This document shows positions 1 through 8,761 of a DNA stretch of 64,000 nt, in pieces. The notes below the pieces were generated by a model. It saw only the letters and a list, made by a program, of their open reading frames with translations. It was not told where the DNA came from and searched no databases. The stretch comes from Methylobacterium sp. Leaf117 (GTDB lineage Bacteria; Pseudomonadota; Alphaproteobacteria; Rhizobiales; Beijerinckiaceae). The stretch lies in the NCBI RefSeq assembly GCF_001422985.1, contig NZ_LMNL01000001.1:505151-569150 (forward strand). Direction: 5' to 3'. The position numbers and the translations under genes are program-made. How positions within the stretch are numbered: position 1 is the first letter of the stretch; each line of letters opens with the position of its first letter.

Positions 1-465
1 GTCGCCGGCGGCCTCGCCATCGTGGCCCTGACCTGGCGCCAGCCGAACCTGTTCGCGCTGTGGACCTACCTCGTCCTGTGGGGGATGAACCTCTCGGCCC
101 GCCTCAACCTCTTCCTCGGGGTGCGCAACCTCAACGCCGAGTTCCTGCCCGAGCACCTCGCCTATCTCGGCAGCTACCTGCGGGTGCGCGCCATGAACCC
201 GCTTTTCCCGATCTCGGTGATGGCGGCGGGGCTCGCCACTGGCGCCCTGGTGCTGGCGGCTTTGGGCGAAGGCCTGACCGCCCACGACGTCGCGGGTCTC
301 AGCATTCTGGCGACCCTGATGGCCCTGGCCACCCTGGAGCACGGATTCCTGATGCTGCCGCTGCCCTCGGCCGCACTCTGGCAGTGGAGCCTGCCGAAGC
401 TGTCGCCCCCGCGCCCGCTGGCCTCGCCGATCCCGGCGACCCGCAGCGACATCGAGGGACACTGA
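1..465 (+). CDS. puhE: Photosynthetic complex assembly protein PuhE (DUF3623 family), 3' part only
   Basis: The reading frame is open from the first base, so the N-terminus lies outside the window. The visible ~154 residues are hydrophobic, with membrane segments around the LFALWTYLVLWGMN stretch, around the FPISVMAAGLATGALVLAAL stretch, and around a later SILATLMALATLEHGFLMLPL segment. The motif SARLNLFLGVRNLNAEFLP is typical of PuhE. The family is a polytopic membrane protein encoded near puhA that helps assemble the reaction centre and LH1. Its position directly upstream of hemA and bchIDO fits an alphaproteobacterial photosynthesis cluster. The rest of the puh operon is presumably just to the left. 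The assignment comes from recalled family sequence and context. Confidence 0.85.
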   Translation, partial: VAGGLAIVALTWRQPNLFALWTYLVLWGMNLSARLNLFLGVRNLNAEFLPEHLAYLGSYLRVRAMNPLFPISVMAAGLATGALVLAALGEGLTAHDVAGLSILATLMALATLEHGFLMLPLPSAALWQWSLPKLSPPRPLASPIPATRSDIEGH

Positions 466-570
466 TTGTCCGCCCCGCCTCCTGGGGTCGGATTCGTCGA
501 CGCCGCCAATGCGGCAGGACACTTGAGCGGGCTGGAAGAACCCGCCGCACACCGAGGGAAGGGGACAGGC

Positions 571-1803
571 ATGACACACGAAGGGATCGACTACGAAGCG
601 ATCTTCGGCTCTGCTTTGGCCGGCCTGCACCGTGAGGGACGCTACCGCGTCTTCACCGACCTCGAACGGCAGGCGGGCCGCTTCCCGCATGCCACCCACC
701 ACACGCCGGCCGGCACGCGGCCCGTGACGGTGTGGTGCTCCAACGACTATCTCGGCATGGGCCAGAACCCGGCCGTTCTCGACGCCATGCACGAGGCCCT
801 GGACCGCTGCGGCGCCGGGGCCGGCGGCACCCGCAACATCTCGGGCACCAACCACTACCACGTGCTGCTGGAGCGCGAACTCGCCGACCTCCACGCCAAG
901 GAGGCGGCGCTGCTGTTCACCTCCGGCTACGTCTCGAACTGGGCGGCTCTGGGCACCCTCGGGTCGCAGATGCCGGGCTGTGCGATCTTCTCCGATGCCG
1001 GCAATCACGCCTCGATGATCGAGGGGATCAAGGCGTCCCGCGCCGAGCGCCACATCTTCCGCCACAACGACCCCGAGGATCTCGACCGCAAGCTGCGCCT
1101 CGTCGACCCGGCCCGGCCAAAGATCGTGGCCTTCGAGTCGATCTACTCGATGGACGGCGACATCGCACCGATCGCGGAGATCTGCGACGTCGCCGAGGCG
1201 CACGGCGCAATCACCTATCTCGACGAGGTCCACGCCGTCGGGCTCTACGGGGACCATGGCGGCGGCATCTCGGAGCGCGACGGCATCGCGCACCGCCTCG
1301 ACGTCATCGAGGGGACGCTCGGCAAGGCCTTCGGGGTCCATGGCGGCTACATCACGGGTTCGGCCAAGCTCTGCGACTTCGTGCGCAGCTTCGCCTCGGG
1401 CTTCATCTTCACCACGTCGCTGCCGCCGGCCGTAGCGGCGGGCGCTGCCGCCAGCATCCGCCACCTGAAGGTCAGCGGAGGCGAGCGCGCCCGGCACCAG
1501 GAGCGGGCCGCCACGGTGCGGGCCCGCCTGGATGCCGCCGGCATCCCGACCCTGCCCAACGACAGTCACATCGTGCCGGTGATGGTCTGCGACCCGGTGC
1601 TGTGCAAGGCGATCAGCGACACCCTGCTCGATGAGTTCGGCATCTACGTCCAGCCGATCAACTATCCGACGGTTCCGCGTGGGACCGAGCGTCTGCGGAT
1701 CACCCCCTCGCCCCTGCATTCGGATGCCGACATCGACCATCTGGTCGACGCGCTCAGCGCGATCTGGGCACGGATGGGCGTCCGGCGCGCGGCCGCGGAG
1801 TGA
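571..1803 (+). CDS. hemA: 5-aminolevulinate synthase HemA
   Basis: This is a 410-aa PLP-dependent enzyme that condenses glycine and succinyl-CoA to 5-aminolevulinate, the first committed step of heme and bacteriochlorophyll synthesis in alphaproteobacteria. Visible hallmarks are [13 protein letters not shown] near the N-terminus, [13 protein letters not shown], the PLP-binding region with [12 protein letters not shown] and [10 protein letters not shown], and the catalytic lysine in [13 protein letters not shown] (about residue 252). I chose ATG 571 because the frame opens 35 codons upstream at a TTG with no family-like sequence, whereas 571 is preceded by a purine-rich GGGAAGGGGA. Being inside the photosynthesis cluster suggests this copy supplies the extra flux for bacteriochlorophyll; other hemA copies may exist elsewhere. 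Confidence 0.96.
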   Translation: MTHEGIDYEAIFGSALAGLHREGRYRVFTDLERQAGRFPHATHHTPAGTRPVTVWCSNDYLGMGQNPAVLDAMHEALDRCGAGAGGTRNISGTNHYHVLLERELADLHAKEAALLFTSGYVSNWAALGTLGSQMPGCAIFSDAGNHASMIEGIKASRAERHIFRHNDPEDLDRKLRLVDPARPKIVAFESIYSMDGDIAPIAEICDVAEAHGAITYLDEVHAVGLYGDHGGGISERDGIAHRLDVIEGTLGKAFGVHGGYITGSAKLCDFVRSFASGFIFTTSLPPAVAAGAAASIRHLKVSGGERARHQERAATVRARLDAAGIPTLPNDSHIVPVMVCDPVLCKAISDTLLDEFGIYVQPINYPTVPRGTERLRITPSPLHSDADIDHLVDALSAIWARMGVRRAAAE

Positions 1804-1930
1804 GGGGCAGGAGCATCCCCGGCCCCTCCCTGCCGGGAGGGTGGAACCTGCGCAGCGAAGGGGCCGGTCGGTGTCATCGGGCCAGAGACGATCGGGCCTG
1901 AAAAGATGCGAGACAGGGAAGGTGAAGCCC

Positions 1931-3094
1931 ATGATCGTCAACGGATCGACCCACGCGAGGGCGGGTGAAAAGGTGCCCGCCACCTCCGCGATCGTGAAGC
2001 CCCTGCAAGCCGAGACAGGACGTCGTCCCAGGACGACGCCCCCCGAGTCGACGCCCCCCGAGGCGAGGCCCGACGCTGCGGCCCCCACCTTCCCGTTCTC
2101 CGCCATCGTCGGCCAGGACGAGATGCGCCGGGCGCTCCTCATCGCGGCCGTCGACCCGTCCGTCGGCGGGGTCCTGGTGTTCGGCGATCGCGGCACCGGC
2201 AAGTCGACGGCGATCCGGGGGCTCGCCGCCCTGCTGCCACCGATGGCGGCGGTGGCGGGCTGTCCCTATGCCTGCGATCCCGGCCGGCCGGCCGAGCTAT
2301 GCCATCGCTGCCGCGAGCAGGCGGTGCTGCGGGCCGAGGCCGTCCCGGTCCCGGTGGTGGACCTGCCGCTCGGCGCCACCGAGGACCGGGTGGTCGGCGC
2401 CCTCGACCTGGAACGGGCGCTCACCCGGGGCGAGAAGGCGTTCGAACCGGGCCTGCTGGCACGGGCCAATCGCGGCTTCCTCTACATCGACGAGGTCAAC
2501 CTCCTGGAGGATCACCTGGTCGACCTGCTGCTCGACGTGGCGGCGTCCGGCGTCAACACGGTGGAACGCGAGGGGCTGAGCATCCGCCATCCCGCCCGGT
2601 TCGTGCTCGTCGGCAGCGGCAACCCGGAGGAGGGCGAGTTGCGGCCCCAGCTCCTCGACCGCTTCGGACTTGCGGTCGAAGTGACGACGCCGACCGATCT
2701 GGCCGTCCGCATCGACGTGGTGCGCCGCCGCGACGCCTATGAGCGCGATCCGGCCGCCTTCTGCGCCCACTACGCCAAGACCGATCGCGCCATCCGCAAG
2801 ACGCTCACCGCCGCCCGCGCGCGGCTTCCCGGGCTGCATGTGCCCGATGCCACCCTGGAAGCCGCAGCGCGGCTCTGCCTCGCGCTCGGCACCGACGGCC
2901 TGCGCGGCGAGCTGACCCTGATGCGTACCGCCCGGGCGCTGGCCGCCTACGAGGGGGCCGACACCGTGAGTCTCGACCATCTCGCCCGCATCGCCCCTTC
3001 GGCCCTGCGCCACCGCCTGCGCCGCAACCCCCTCGACGAGTCCGGTTCCACCGCGCGGGTCACCCGGGCCGTCGCGGAGATCCTGAGCCGATGA
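1931..3094 (+). CDS. bchI: Magnesium chelatase ATPase subunit BchI
   Basis: This is the AAA+ motor subunit of magnesium chelatase, which inserts Mg into protoporphyrin IX with BchD and BchH. The 387-aa protein shows [17 protein letters not shown], a Walker [10 protein letters not shown] (about residues 84-92), [21 protein letters not shown], a Walker B-type [20 protein letters not shown], and [23 protein letters not shown] 1931 has an upstream AGGGAAGG; GTG 1922 is an in-frame alternative. Two oddities stand out. There is a roughly 50-residue Pro/Thr-rich N-terminal tail before the AAA+ core, longer than the roughly 20 residues of the Rhodobacter protein as I recall it. There is also a CX3C-X8-CX2C cysteine group after the Walker A helix (GCPYACD...CHRC). 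It overlaps bchD by 4 nt. Confidence 0.96.
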   Translation: MIVNGSTHARAGEKVPATSAIVKPLQAETGRRPRTTPPESTPPEARPDAAAPTFPFSAIVGQDEMRRALLIAAVDPSVGGVLVFGDRGTGKSTAIRGLAALLPPMAAVAGCPYACDPGRPAELCHRCREQAVLRAEAVPVPVVDLPLGATEDRVVGALDLERALTRGEKAFEPGLLARANRGFLYIDEVNLLEDHLVDLLLDVAASGVNTVEREGLSIRHPARFVLVGSGNPEEGELRPQLLDRFGLAVEVTTPTDLAVRIDVVRRRDAYERDPAAFCAHYAKTDRAIRKTLTAARARLPGLHVPDATLEAAARLCLALGTDGLRGELTLMRTARALAAYEGADTVSLDHLARIAPSALRHRLRRNPLDESGSTARVTRAVAEILSR

Positions 3095-4797
3095 GTCCGG
3101 CCTGGGCCAATGCCCTGCGGGTGGCGCGGCTCGCCGCCCTCGATCCGCATGGCTGCGGCGGCGTCCTGGTCCGGGCCGGTGCCGGGCCGGTCCGCGATCT
3201 CTGGCTCGATCACCTGGCCTCGGATCTCGGGTCCCGTCCGACGCGCCGCCTACCGGTGGGGATCGCCGACGACCGGCTGCTGGGGGGGCTCGACCTTGCC
3301 GCCACCCTCGCGGCCGGGCGGCCGATCGCCCAATCGGGCCTCCTGGCCGAGGCCGATGGCGGCATCGTCGTCGTGCCGATGGCCGAGCGCCTGTCTTCCG
3401 GAACCGCCGCCCGCCTCGCCGCGACGCTGGATGCCGGCGCGGTCCGGGCCGAGCGCGACGGGATGGCGGCCCGGGCACCGGCCCGGCTCGGCCTCATCCT
3501 CCTCGACGAGGGGGAGGGCGACGACGCGCGGGTTCCCGAGACCCTGGCGGACCGCCTCGCCTTCCGCCTCGACCTGACCGGCATCGCCTGGGGCGACACC
3601 TCCGGGGCGGCGCCGGACGAGGTGCGCCCGCACCTCGGCGATCCCGACGGCGTCGATACGGCCATTGCGGACCTGTGCCGGGCGGCCGCCCATCTCGGCA
3701 TCGCCTCCCTGCGCGCACCGCTGATGGCGATGCGGGTCGCTCGCCTGCTGGCGGGCGGCGCGGATGTAACCAACGCGGACGTGCGCGCGGCCGCCTGCCT
3801 CGTCCTCGCCCCGCGCGCGACGCGCCTGCCGCCCGACGCCGAGGAACCGCAGGCCGCGCCCGCCGAGCGGCCGGATGCTTCACCGCCGGACGGATCACCC
3901 GATCCTGACGCGACCCTCGAGGCGGGTGCCGACAGCCTCGTCGAGGCCACTCGCGCGGCGATCCCCCCCGACCTCCTCGCCCGCCTGACGCAAGCCGCTC
4001 ATGCGCCCCCGGCACCGAAGGCGGGCCGAGTCGGCGCGGCGATGCAGGCGCCGCGCACCGGGCGGCCAGCCGGTACACGGCCCGGCTCCCTCCGCGTCGG
4101 CCGCCTCGCCCTGCTGCCGACCCTGCGGGCGGCCGCGCCCTGGCAACGCCTGCGCGCCGCGCCAACAGATGCACCAAGCGACGCCCTGCTGCCGATCCAG
4201 GTCCGCAGCGCGGATTTCCGCATCACCCGGTTCCGCCAGCGCAGCGAAACCACCACGATTTTCGCGGTCGACGCTTCCGGCTCGTCGGCCCTGGAGCGGC
4301 TAGCCGAGGCCAAAGGCGCGGTCGAACTGCTTCTGGCGGAAGCCTATGTCCGCCGCGACAAGGTCGCCCTGGTGGCCTTCCGGGGGACGGGCGCAGAGGT
4401 CGTGCTGGCCCCCACCCGCGCCCTGGCCCGGGCCCGGCGCGGCCTCGGGGCGCTGCCGGGCGGCGGCGGCACGCCCCTGGCGGCCGGCCTCGATGCCGCT
4501 GCCGAACTCGCCCATTCCGTCCGGCGCAGTGGCGGCACGCCGGTGGTGGTGGTGCTCACCGACGGGCGGGCCAACGTCGCCCGCTCCGGGGTGCCCGGCC
4601 GGGCCGCCGCGAATGCCGATGCCCTCAACGCGGCGGCCCTGCTGCGGGCGGCAGACATCCGCACGATCCTGATCGACACGGCGGCGCGACCGCAGGACAC
4701 CGCCCGCCATCTGGCGGACGCCATGGGCGCGCGCTATCTCCCGCTGCCCTACGCCGATGCCACGGCCATGAGCCATGCGATCCGCTCGGCCCGTTGA
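3091..4797 (+). CDS. bchD: Magnesium chelatase subunit BchD
   Basis: This 568-aa protein is the platform subunit of Mg-chelatase that couples BchI ATP hydrolysis to metal insertion by BchH. The N-terminal third is an AAA+-like domain with a degenerate P-loop region ([18 protein letters not shown]) and [16 protein letters not shown] Pro/Ala-rich acidic linker follows (about residues 245-350). The C-terminal third is an integrin-I/VWA domain with the MIDAS motif [19 protein letters not shown] and a second cluster, [15 protein letters not shown]. The start ATG overlaps the bchI stop (ATGA), indicating translational coupling, and bchO follows 10 nt downstream. Confidence 0.95.
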   Translation: MSPAWANALRVARLAALDPHGCGGVLVRAGAGPVRDLWLDHLASDLGSRPTRRLPVGIADDRLLGGLDLAATLAAGRPIAQSGLLAEADGGIVVVPMAERLSSGTAARLAATLDAGAVRAERDGMAARAPARLGLILLDEGEGDDARVPETLADRLAFRLDLTGIAWGDTSGAAPDEVRPHLGDPDGVDTAIADLCRAAAHLGIASLRAPLMAMRVARLLAGGADVTNADVRAAACLVLAPRATRLPPDAEEPQAAPAERPDASPPDGSPDPDATLEAGADSLVEATRAAIPPDLLARLTQAAHAPPAPKAGRVGAAMQAPRTGRPAGTRPGSLRVGRLALLPTLRAAAPWQRLRAAPTDAPSDALLPIQVRSADFRITRFRQRSETTTIFAVDASGSSALERLAEAKGAVELLLAEAYVRRDKVALVAFRGTGAEVVLAPTRALARARRGLGALPGGGGTPLAAGLDAAAELAHSVRRSGGTPVVVVLTDGRANVARSGVPGRAAANADALNAAALLRAADIRTILIDTAARPQDTARHLADAMGARYLPLPYADATAMSHAIRSAR

Positions 4798-4807
4798 AGG
4801 ACATGCG

Positions 4808-5701
4808 ATGCCTGCGCCGAGCGACCGGCCCGATTGGGAGCGCGACGGCGCGGATTGGCCGAATCGGGACGCGAGCCGGTTCGTCCGCGCTTCGGACCTC
4901 ACCTGGCACGTGCAGGAATTCGGTCGATCCGATGCGCCGGTTCTCCTGCTCCTGCACGGCACCGGGGCGGCCACCCATTCCTGGGCCGGCCTCGCGCCGC
5001 GACTTGCCGATCACTTCCGGATCGTCGCCCCGGACCTGCCGGGCCACGGCTTCACCGATCCGCTGCCGGCCGGACGCCTGTCCCTGCCCGGCATGGCGAA
5101 GGCGATCCGCGACCTGCTGACGACCCTCGACGTCACGCCGGACCTGGTGGTCGGGCATTCCGCCGGAGCGGCGATCCTGGTGCGGCTCTGCCTCGACGGC
5201 TTGGCCCCGCGCCTGCTGGTGGCCCTGAACGGCGCGCTGACGCCGTTTCCCGGTCTGGCCTCGGTGCTGTTTCCCGGTCTTGCCCGGATGCTCTTTCTCA
5301 ACCCCATCACCCCGCGGGTCTTTGCCTGGACCGCCGACCGCCCGGCGGTGGAACGCCTGATCCGAGGCACCGGCTCACGGCTCGACGCGCGTAGCCTCGA
5401 CCTCTACCGGCGCCTGTTCCGCCGGCCCGGCCATGTGGCCGGAGCGCTGGGCATGATGGCGAACTGGGACCTCGCGAGCCTCGACCGGGAGATCACCCAC
5501 TTGAGCGTGCCGACCCTGCTGCTGGTCGGCGGAGACGACAAGGCGATCGCCCCGGAGACGGCCTTCGCCCTCAAGGACCGGCTGCCGAACGCGCGCGTCC
5601 AGTTGATCCGCAACCTCGGCCACCTCGCCCATGAGGAGGCGCCGGACCGCATCGCCGAGGCGATCCTGACGGCCTTCGCGGGCGAGACCCGGACGGGCTG
5701 A
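4808..5701 (+). CDS. bchO: Mg-chelatase-associated alpha/beta hydrolase BchO
   Basis: This 297-aa alpha/beta-hydrolase fold protein has LLLHGTGAATHSWAGLAPRL (oxyanion region), the nucleophile elbow VVGHSAGAAILV, a C-terminal acid region LLLVGGDDKAIAP and the histidine in NLGHLAHEEAPDR. BchO homologues are found next to bchID in most purple phototrophs. A direct catalytic role is unproven; an accessory role in Mg-chelatase function is usually proposed. The start ATG 4808 is preceded by GAAGGA at suitable spacing and lies 10 nt after the bchD stop. It is the last gene of this photosynthesis sub-cluster, and the next gene is convergent and only 1 nt away. Confidence 0.92.
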   Translation: MPAPSDRPDWERDGADWPNRDASRFVRASDLTWHVQEFGRSDAPVLLLLHGTGAATHSWAGLAPRLADHFRIVAPDLPGHGFTDPLPAGRLSLPGMAKAIRDLLTTLDVTPDLVVGHSAGAAILVRLCLDGLAPRLLVALNGALTPFPGLASVLFPGLARMLFLNPITPRVFAWTADRPAVERLIRGTGSRLDARSLDLYRRLFRRPGHVAGALGMMANWDLASLDREITHLSVPTLLLVGGDDKAIAPETAFALKDRLPNARVQLIRNLGHLAHEEAPDRIAEAILTAFAGETRTG

Positions 5702-5702
5702 C

Positions 5703-7100
5703 CTACGCCAGACCGACGGGAGCGCGCCGGTGCCACGTGGTCGCCGACTGGTAGGCCTGCCCGATGCGCAGGGCCATCGCCTCGTCGTAGCCCCGGCAGG
5801 CGATCTGCAGCGACAGCGGTAGCCCGTCCGCGGTGAACCCGTTCGGGAGCGCCAGGGCGCATAGGTCGAGGAGGTTGCCGAATCGGGTGAAGCGCGAGGG
5901 CAGATGCCCTTCGTCGACGCTGGCGAGAGGGATCGCCGGGGTCTCGGTGGTGGGAGTCAGAAGGGCGTCGAACCCATCCATCGCCGTTAAAAACTGCCGC
6001 TGGAGATCGCGTCGCCGATGCTGGGCGCCGAGGTAGTCCTGCGCCGTAACGCTGGCGCCCGCCAGGATGCGAGCCCGGACGGCGTCTCCGAGCGGTGCGT
6101 CCGGGTCTTCGGCGAGCGCCCCGTTGACGAAGTAGGCCTCCGCATTGGTGATGGCGCTGGCCTGCGCGGTCACGAGGTCGGACAAGCGGAAGGGCAGGGC
6201 GATCTCCACCACCTCGGCGCCGAGGCGTTCGAAGGTCGCGAGGGCGTCGTCATAGGCGGCGAGCATGGCAGGCGCGACGCCCGTGCGCTCGGCCTCGGGC
6301 ATCCGCGCGAGGCGCAGGCCGCGTACGCCCCGGCCGAGATCCGGCATCGGGTCGGCAGGCGCCACGCCGCGGGTCGACGGATCGAGCGGGTCGGCGCCCG
6401 CGATCGTCCGGTACAGCACCGCCACGTCGGCGACCGAGCGCCCGAGGGGGCCGGGGGTATCCAGAGTGGTGCTGAACGGCACGATTCCATACGTGCTGAC
6501 GCGACCGACCGTGACCTTGAGCCCGGTCAACCCGCAGAACGCGGCAGGCAGGCGCACCGATCCGCCCGTGTCGGTGCCGATCCCCCAGGGCGCCAGGCGG
6601 GCGGCCACGGCCACGCCGGTCCCGCTGCTCGATCCACCGGGTGTGTGGGCCACCGCGAGGTCCCAGGGATTCCAGGGCGTGCCGAGGTGCTGGTTGGTGC
6701 CCCAACCGCCATAGGCGAACTCGACCGTGTGGGTCTTGCCCAGCACGATCATGCCCTGGGCGATCAGCCGCTGGGCGATGGTGGCGGTGGTTTGCGCGCG
6801 TCGGCCCCGGTGAGCGGCCGAGCCGCCCATGGTGATCCGCCCGGCGAGATCGATCAGATCTTTCAGGACCACCGGCACCCCGTGCAGGGGGCCGACGGCA
6901 TGGCCGGAGCGGATCGCCCAGTCGGCCCCCTCGGCCGCGAGGCGCGCGTCGGCGGCATAGACGTCCGTGAAGGCCTGGAGCTTGGGCTCGTGCGCGGCGA
7001 TCCGGGCGAGATGGGCCTCGACCGCCTCGACGGGCGAAAGGCGACGGGCCGCGATGGCCTCGGCGAGCGCCAGGGCGGTGAGATCGGTGGGGTCTGACAT
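5703..7100 (-). CDS. Amidase signature family protein
   Basis: This is a 465-aa amidase-signature hydrolase. The Ser-cisSer-Lys triad is visible: the lysine in VPVVLKDLIDLAG, the cis-serine in PGGSSSGTGVAVAA and the nucleophile serine in GTDTGGSVRLPAAFCG. Family members hydrolyse amides, carbamates or ureides, including the GatA subunit and free amidases; nothing here suggests GatA because gatB and gatC are absent. It is transcribed leftward with the downstream end of an uptake/hydrolase gene group (solute-binding protein, amidohydrolase, ABC transporter), so it probably acts on the same nitrogenous substrate. That substrate cannot be told from sequence. Confidence 0.93.
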   Translation of the reverse strand: MSDPTDLTALALAEAIAARRLSPVEAVEAHLARIAAHEPKLQAFTDVYAADARLAAEGADWAIRSGHAVGPLHGVPVVLKDLIDLAGRITMGGSAAHRGRRAQTTATIAQRLIAQGMIVLGKTHTVEFAYGGWGTNQHLGTPWNPWDLAVAHTPGGSSSGTGVAVAARLAPWGIGTDTGGSVRLPAAFCGLTGLKVTVGRVSTYGIVPFSTTLDTPGPLGRSVADVAVLYRTIAGADPLDPSTRGVAPADPMPDLGRGVRGLRLARMPEAERTGVAPAMLAAYDDALATFERLGAEVVEIALPFRLSDLVTAQASAITNAEAYFVNGALAEDPDAPLGDAVRARILAGASVTAQDYLGAQHRRRDLQRQFLTAMDGFDALLTPTTETPAIPLASVDEGHLPSRFTRFGNLLDLCALALPNGFTADGLPLSLQIACRGYDEAMALRIGQAYQSATTWHRRAPVGLA

Positions 7101-7107
7101 GAGACGC

Positions 7108-8718
7108 CTATGGAACGCTGACGAGGGACAGATCGAGGAACCAGGACTGGGCGGAGACGAAGCCCTTCACGCGGGGCGACATCGCGCGCGGGTTGCGGTC
7201 GTGCACCACGTAGAGCCAGGGTGGATCGTCCACGAGGCGCGCGTGCGCGGTGCGGGTGGCCTCCGCGATGACGGCGGGATCAGTCGATTCGGACAGGCGC
7301 TGGAGCGCGGCGTCGAAGGTCTCGTCCCGCCAGTTGGGAAAATTGAAGCCGCTCGGCGGAAAGCGGTCGGAGGAGAAGTAGCGAGCCATCACCCCGGCAT
7401 CCGAGGTGGGCGAGCTGACGTTCAGCGCCATCGCCCCGGACAGACTCGGCGCATCCGGCAAAGCGCGGGTGGCGTTGAGGAGCACCTGCCACTCGACCAC
7501 GTTGAAGCTGACCTCGACGCCGCAGGATTGCTTGAGATTTTCCTGGAGGAACTCATTCATCGGCAGGGGCAGCATCTGGCCCGACCCCGAGGTGGAGATC
7601 ATGACCGGGAAGGCGAGCGGCTTCTTCGGTCCGTAGCCCGCCGCGGCCAGGAGCGATCGGCCCTTCTCCGGATCGAAGCCGTAGCGGTTTGCGGGCGCGC
7701 CGAAGCCCGGATCGTCCGGCTTCAGCCAGCCGATTGCGGGCTCGGCGGTGCCGTTGAGGAAGCTCACGATGGAATCGCGGTCGACGCAGTAGTTCAGCGC
7801 CTGCCGAACCCGGACATCGCGAAACGGGCTGTCCTTGGCGCCGATGTTGTAGAACCACGGCCAGACATGCGGATACGACCCGGTGGTAACGGTGAAGCCC
7901 GCGGATTTCAGTGACGGGATCGCATCGGCGGCCGGAACCTCGATCCAGTCGACTTGTCCCGACCGCAGGGCCGCGATCCGGGCATTCGCCTCGGGGATCG
8001 GCATCAGCCGGATGCGATCGAGCTTCGCGCGGCGACCCGCATCCCAGTAACCGTCGAAGCGCGCGAGATCGACCGCCTCGCGGGGGCTGACCCGGGTGAT
8101 CCGGAATGGCCCCGTGCCGGCAGCCGGCAGCATCGCGGTGCCGGCCCAGGTACGGCCACCCTTCTCGAACGAGGAGGGCGCGGTCATCAGCAGGTAGACC
8201 ATCATGTAGGGAAAGTACGATGCCGGGATCGTGGTGGTGATCGCGACGGTGCGGTCATCGACCTTGCGGTAGCGATCGATGATCGGCACCCGCGTCCGGG
8301 TGATGCCGGCTGCCGCCACCTCGTACTGGGGCGCGTCGGCCTTGAAGTAGCGATCGAGGTTCCACACCACCGCATCGGCGTCGAACGGCGTTCCGTCGTG
8401 GAACGCGACTCCGTCGCGCAGGTGGAAGAGCCAGGTCCGCTTGTCGTCGGCGGCCTGCTCCCAATGGTCCGCCAGCCCCGGCCGGAGGGTGGCCGGGCGG
8501 TCGGCCCGGGTCAGATCCCAGGAGACCAGCCCCTCGAAGATCGGGTAGCCGAGGAAGCGCAGGCCCTCGAAGCCGTTGTTCGGCATGCCGGTCGTGGTCG
8601 GGATGTCGGTCGCCGTCATGGCGATGCGCAACAGGCTCTCGGCCTGGGCAGGAGAGGCGAACGCCCCGAACGACCCGAGCGCCATGGCGGCCAGCGCCGC
8701 CCGGTTTCGACGCGTCAT
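7108..8718 (-). CDS. Family-5 (peptide/nickel type) ABC solute-binding protein
   Basis: This 536-aa periplasmic protein has a Sec signal peptide (MTRRNRAALAAMALGSF...SPAQA), followed by the SBP_bac_5 pattern: FEGLVSWDLTRADRPATLRPGLADHW, WLFHLRDGVAFHDGTPFDADAV and RVRQALNYCVDRDSIV. This family binds peptides, opines, glutathione or other amines. No DppB/C-type permease or DppD/F ATPase lies in the window, so it must work with a transporter elsewhere or with a non-cognate one. It sits between an amidase (7 nt) and an amidohydrolase (43 nt). An alternative start at 8751 adds 11 residues and has a better GAGGGG upstream; I kept 8718 because it gives the cleaner signal peptide. Confidence 0.9.
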   Translation of the reverse strand: MTRRNRAALAAMALGSFGAFASPAQAESLLRIAMTATDIPTTTGMPNNGFEGLRFLGYPIFEGLVSWDLTRADRPATLRPGLADHWEQAADDKRTWLFHLRDGVAFHDGTPFDADAVVWNLDRYFKADAPQYEVAAAGITRTRVPIIDRYRKVDDRTVAITTTIPASYFPYMMVYLLMTAPSSFEKGGRTWAGTAMLPAAGTGPFRITRVSPREAVDLARFDGYWDAGRRAKLDRIRLMPIPEANARIAALRSGQVDWIEVPAADAIPSLKSAGFTVTTGSYPHVWPWFYNIGAKDSPFRDVRVRQALNYCVDRDSIVSFLNGTAEPAIGWLKPDDPGFGAPANRYGFDPEKGRSLLAAAGYGPKKPLAFPVMISTSGSGQMLPLPMNEFLQENLKQSCGVEVSFNVVEWQVLLNATRALPDAPSLSGAMALNVSSPTSDAGVMARYFSSDRFPPSGFNFPNWRDETFDAALQRLSESTDPAVIAEATRTAHARLVDDPPWLYVVHDRNPRAMSPRVKGFVSAQSWFLDLSLVSVP

Positions 8719-8761
8719 CGTTTTGCACCCCGTGGTGTTGCGGCGGATCATCGGCCCCTCG

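Noticed and set aside
60-635. 191-codon frame across puhE and the hemA start
   Set aside because: It is Arg/Pro/Gly-rich and out of frame with two well-supported genes.
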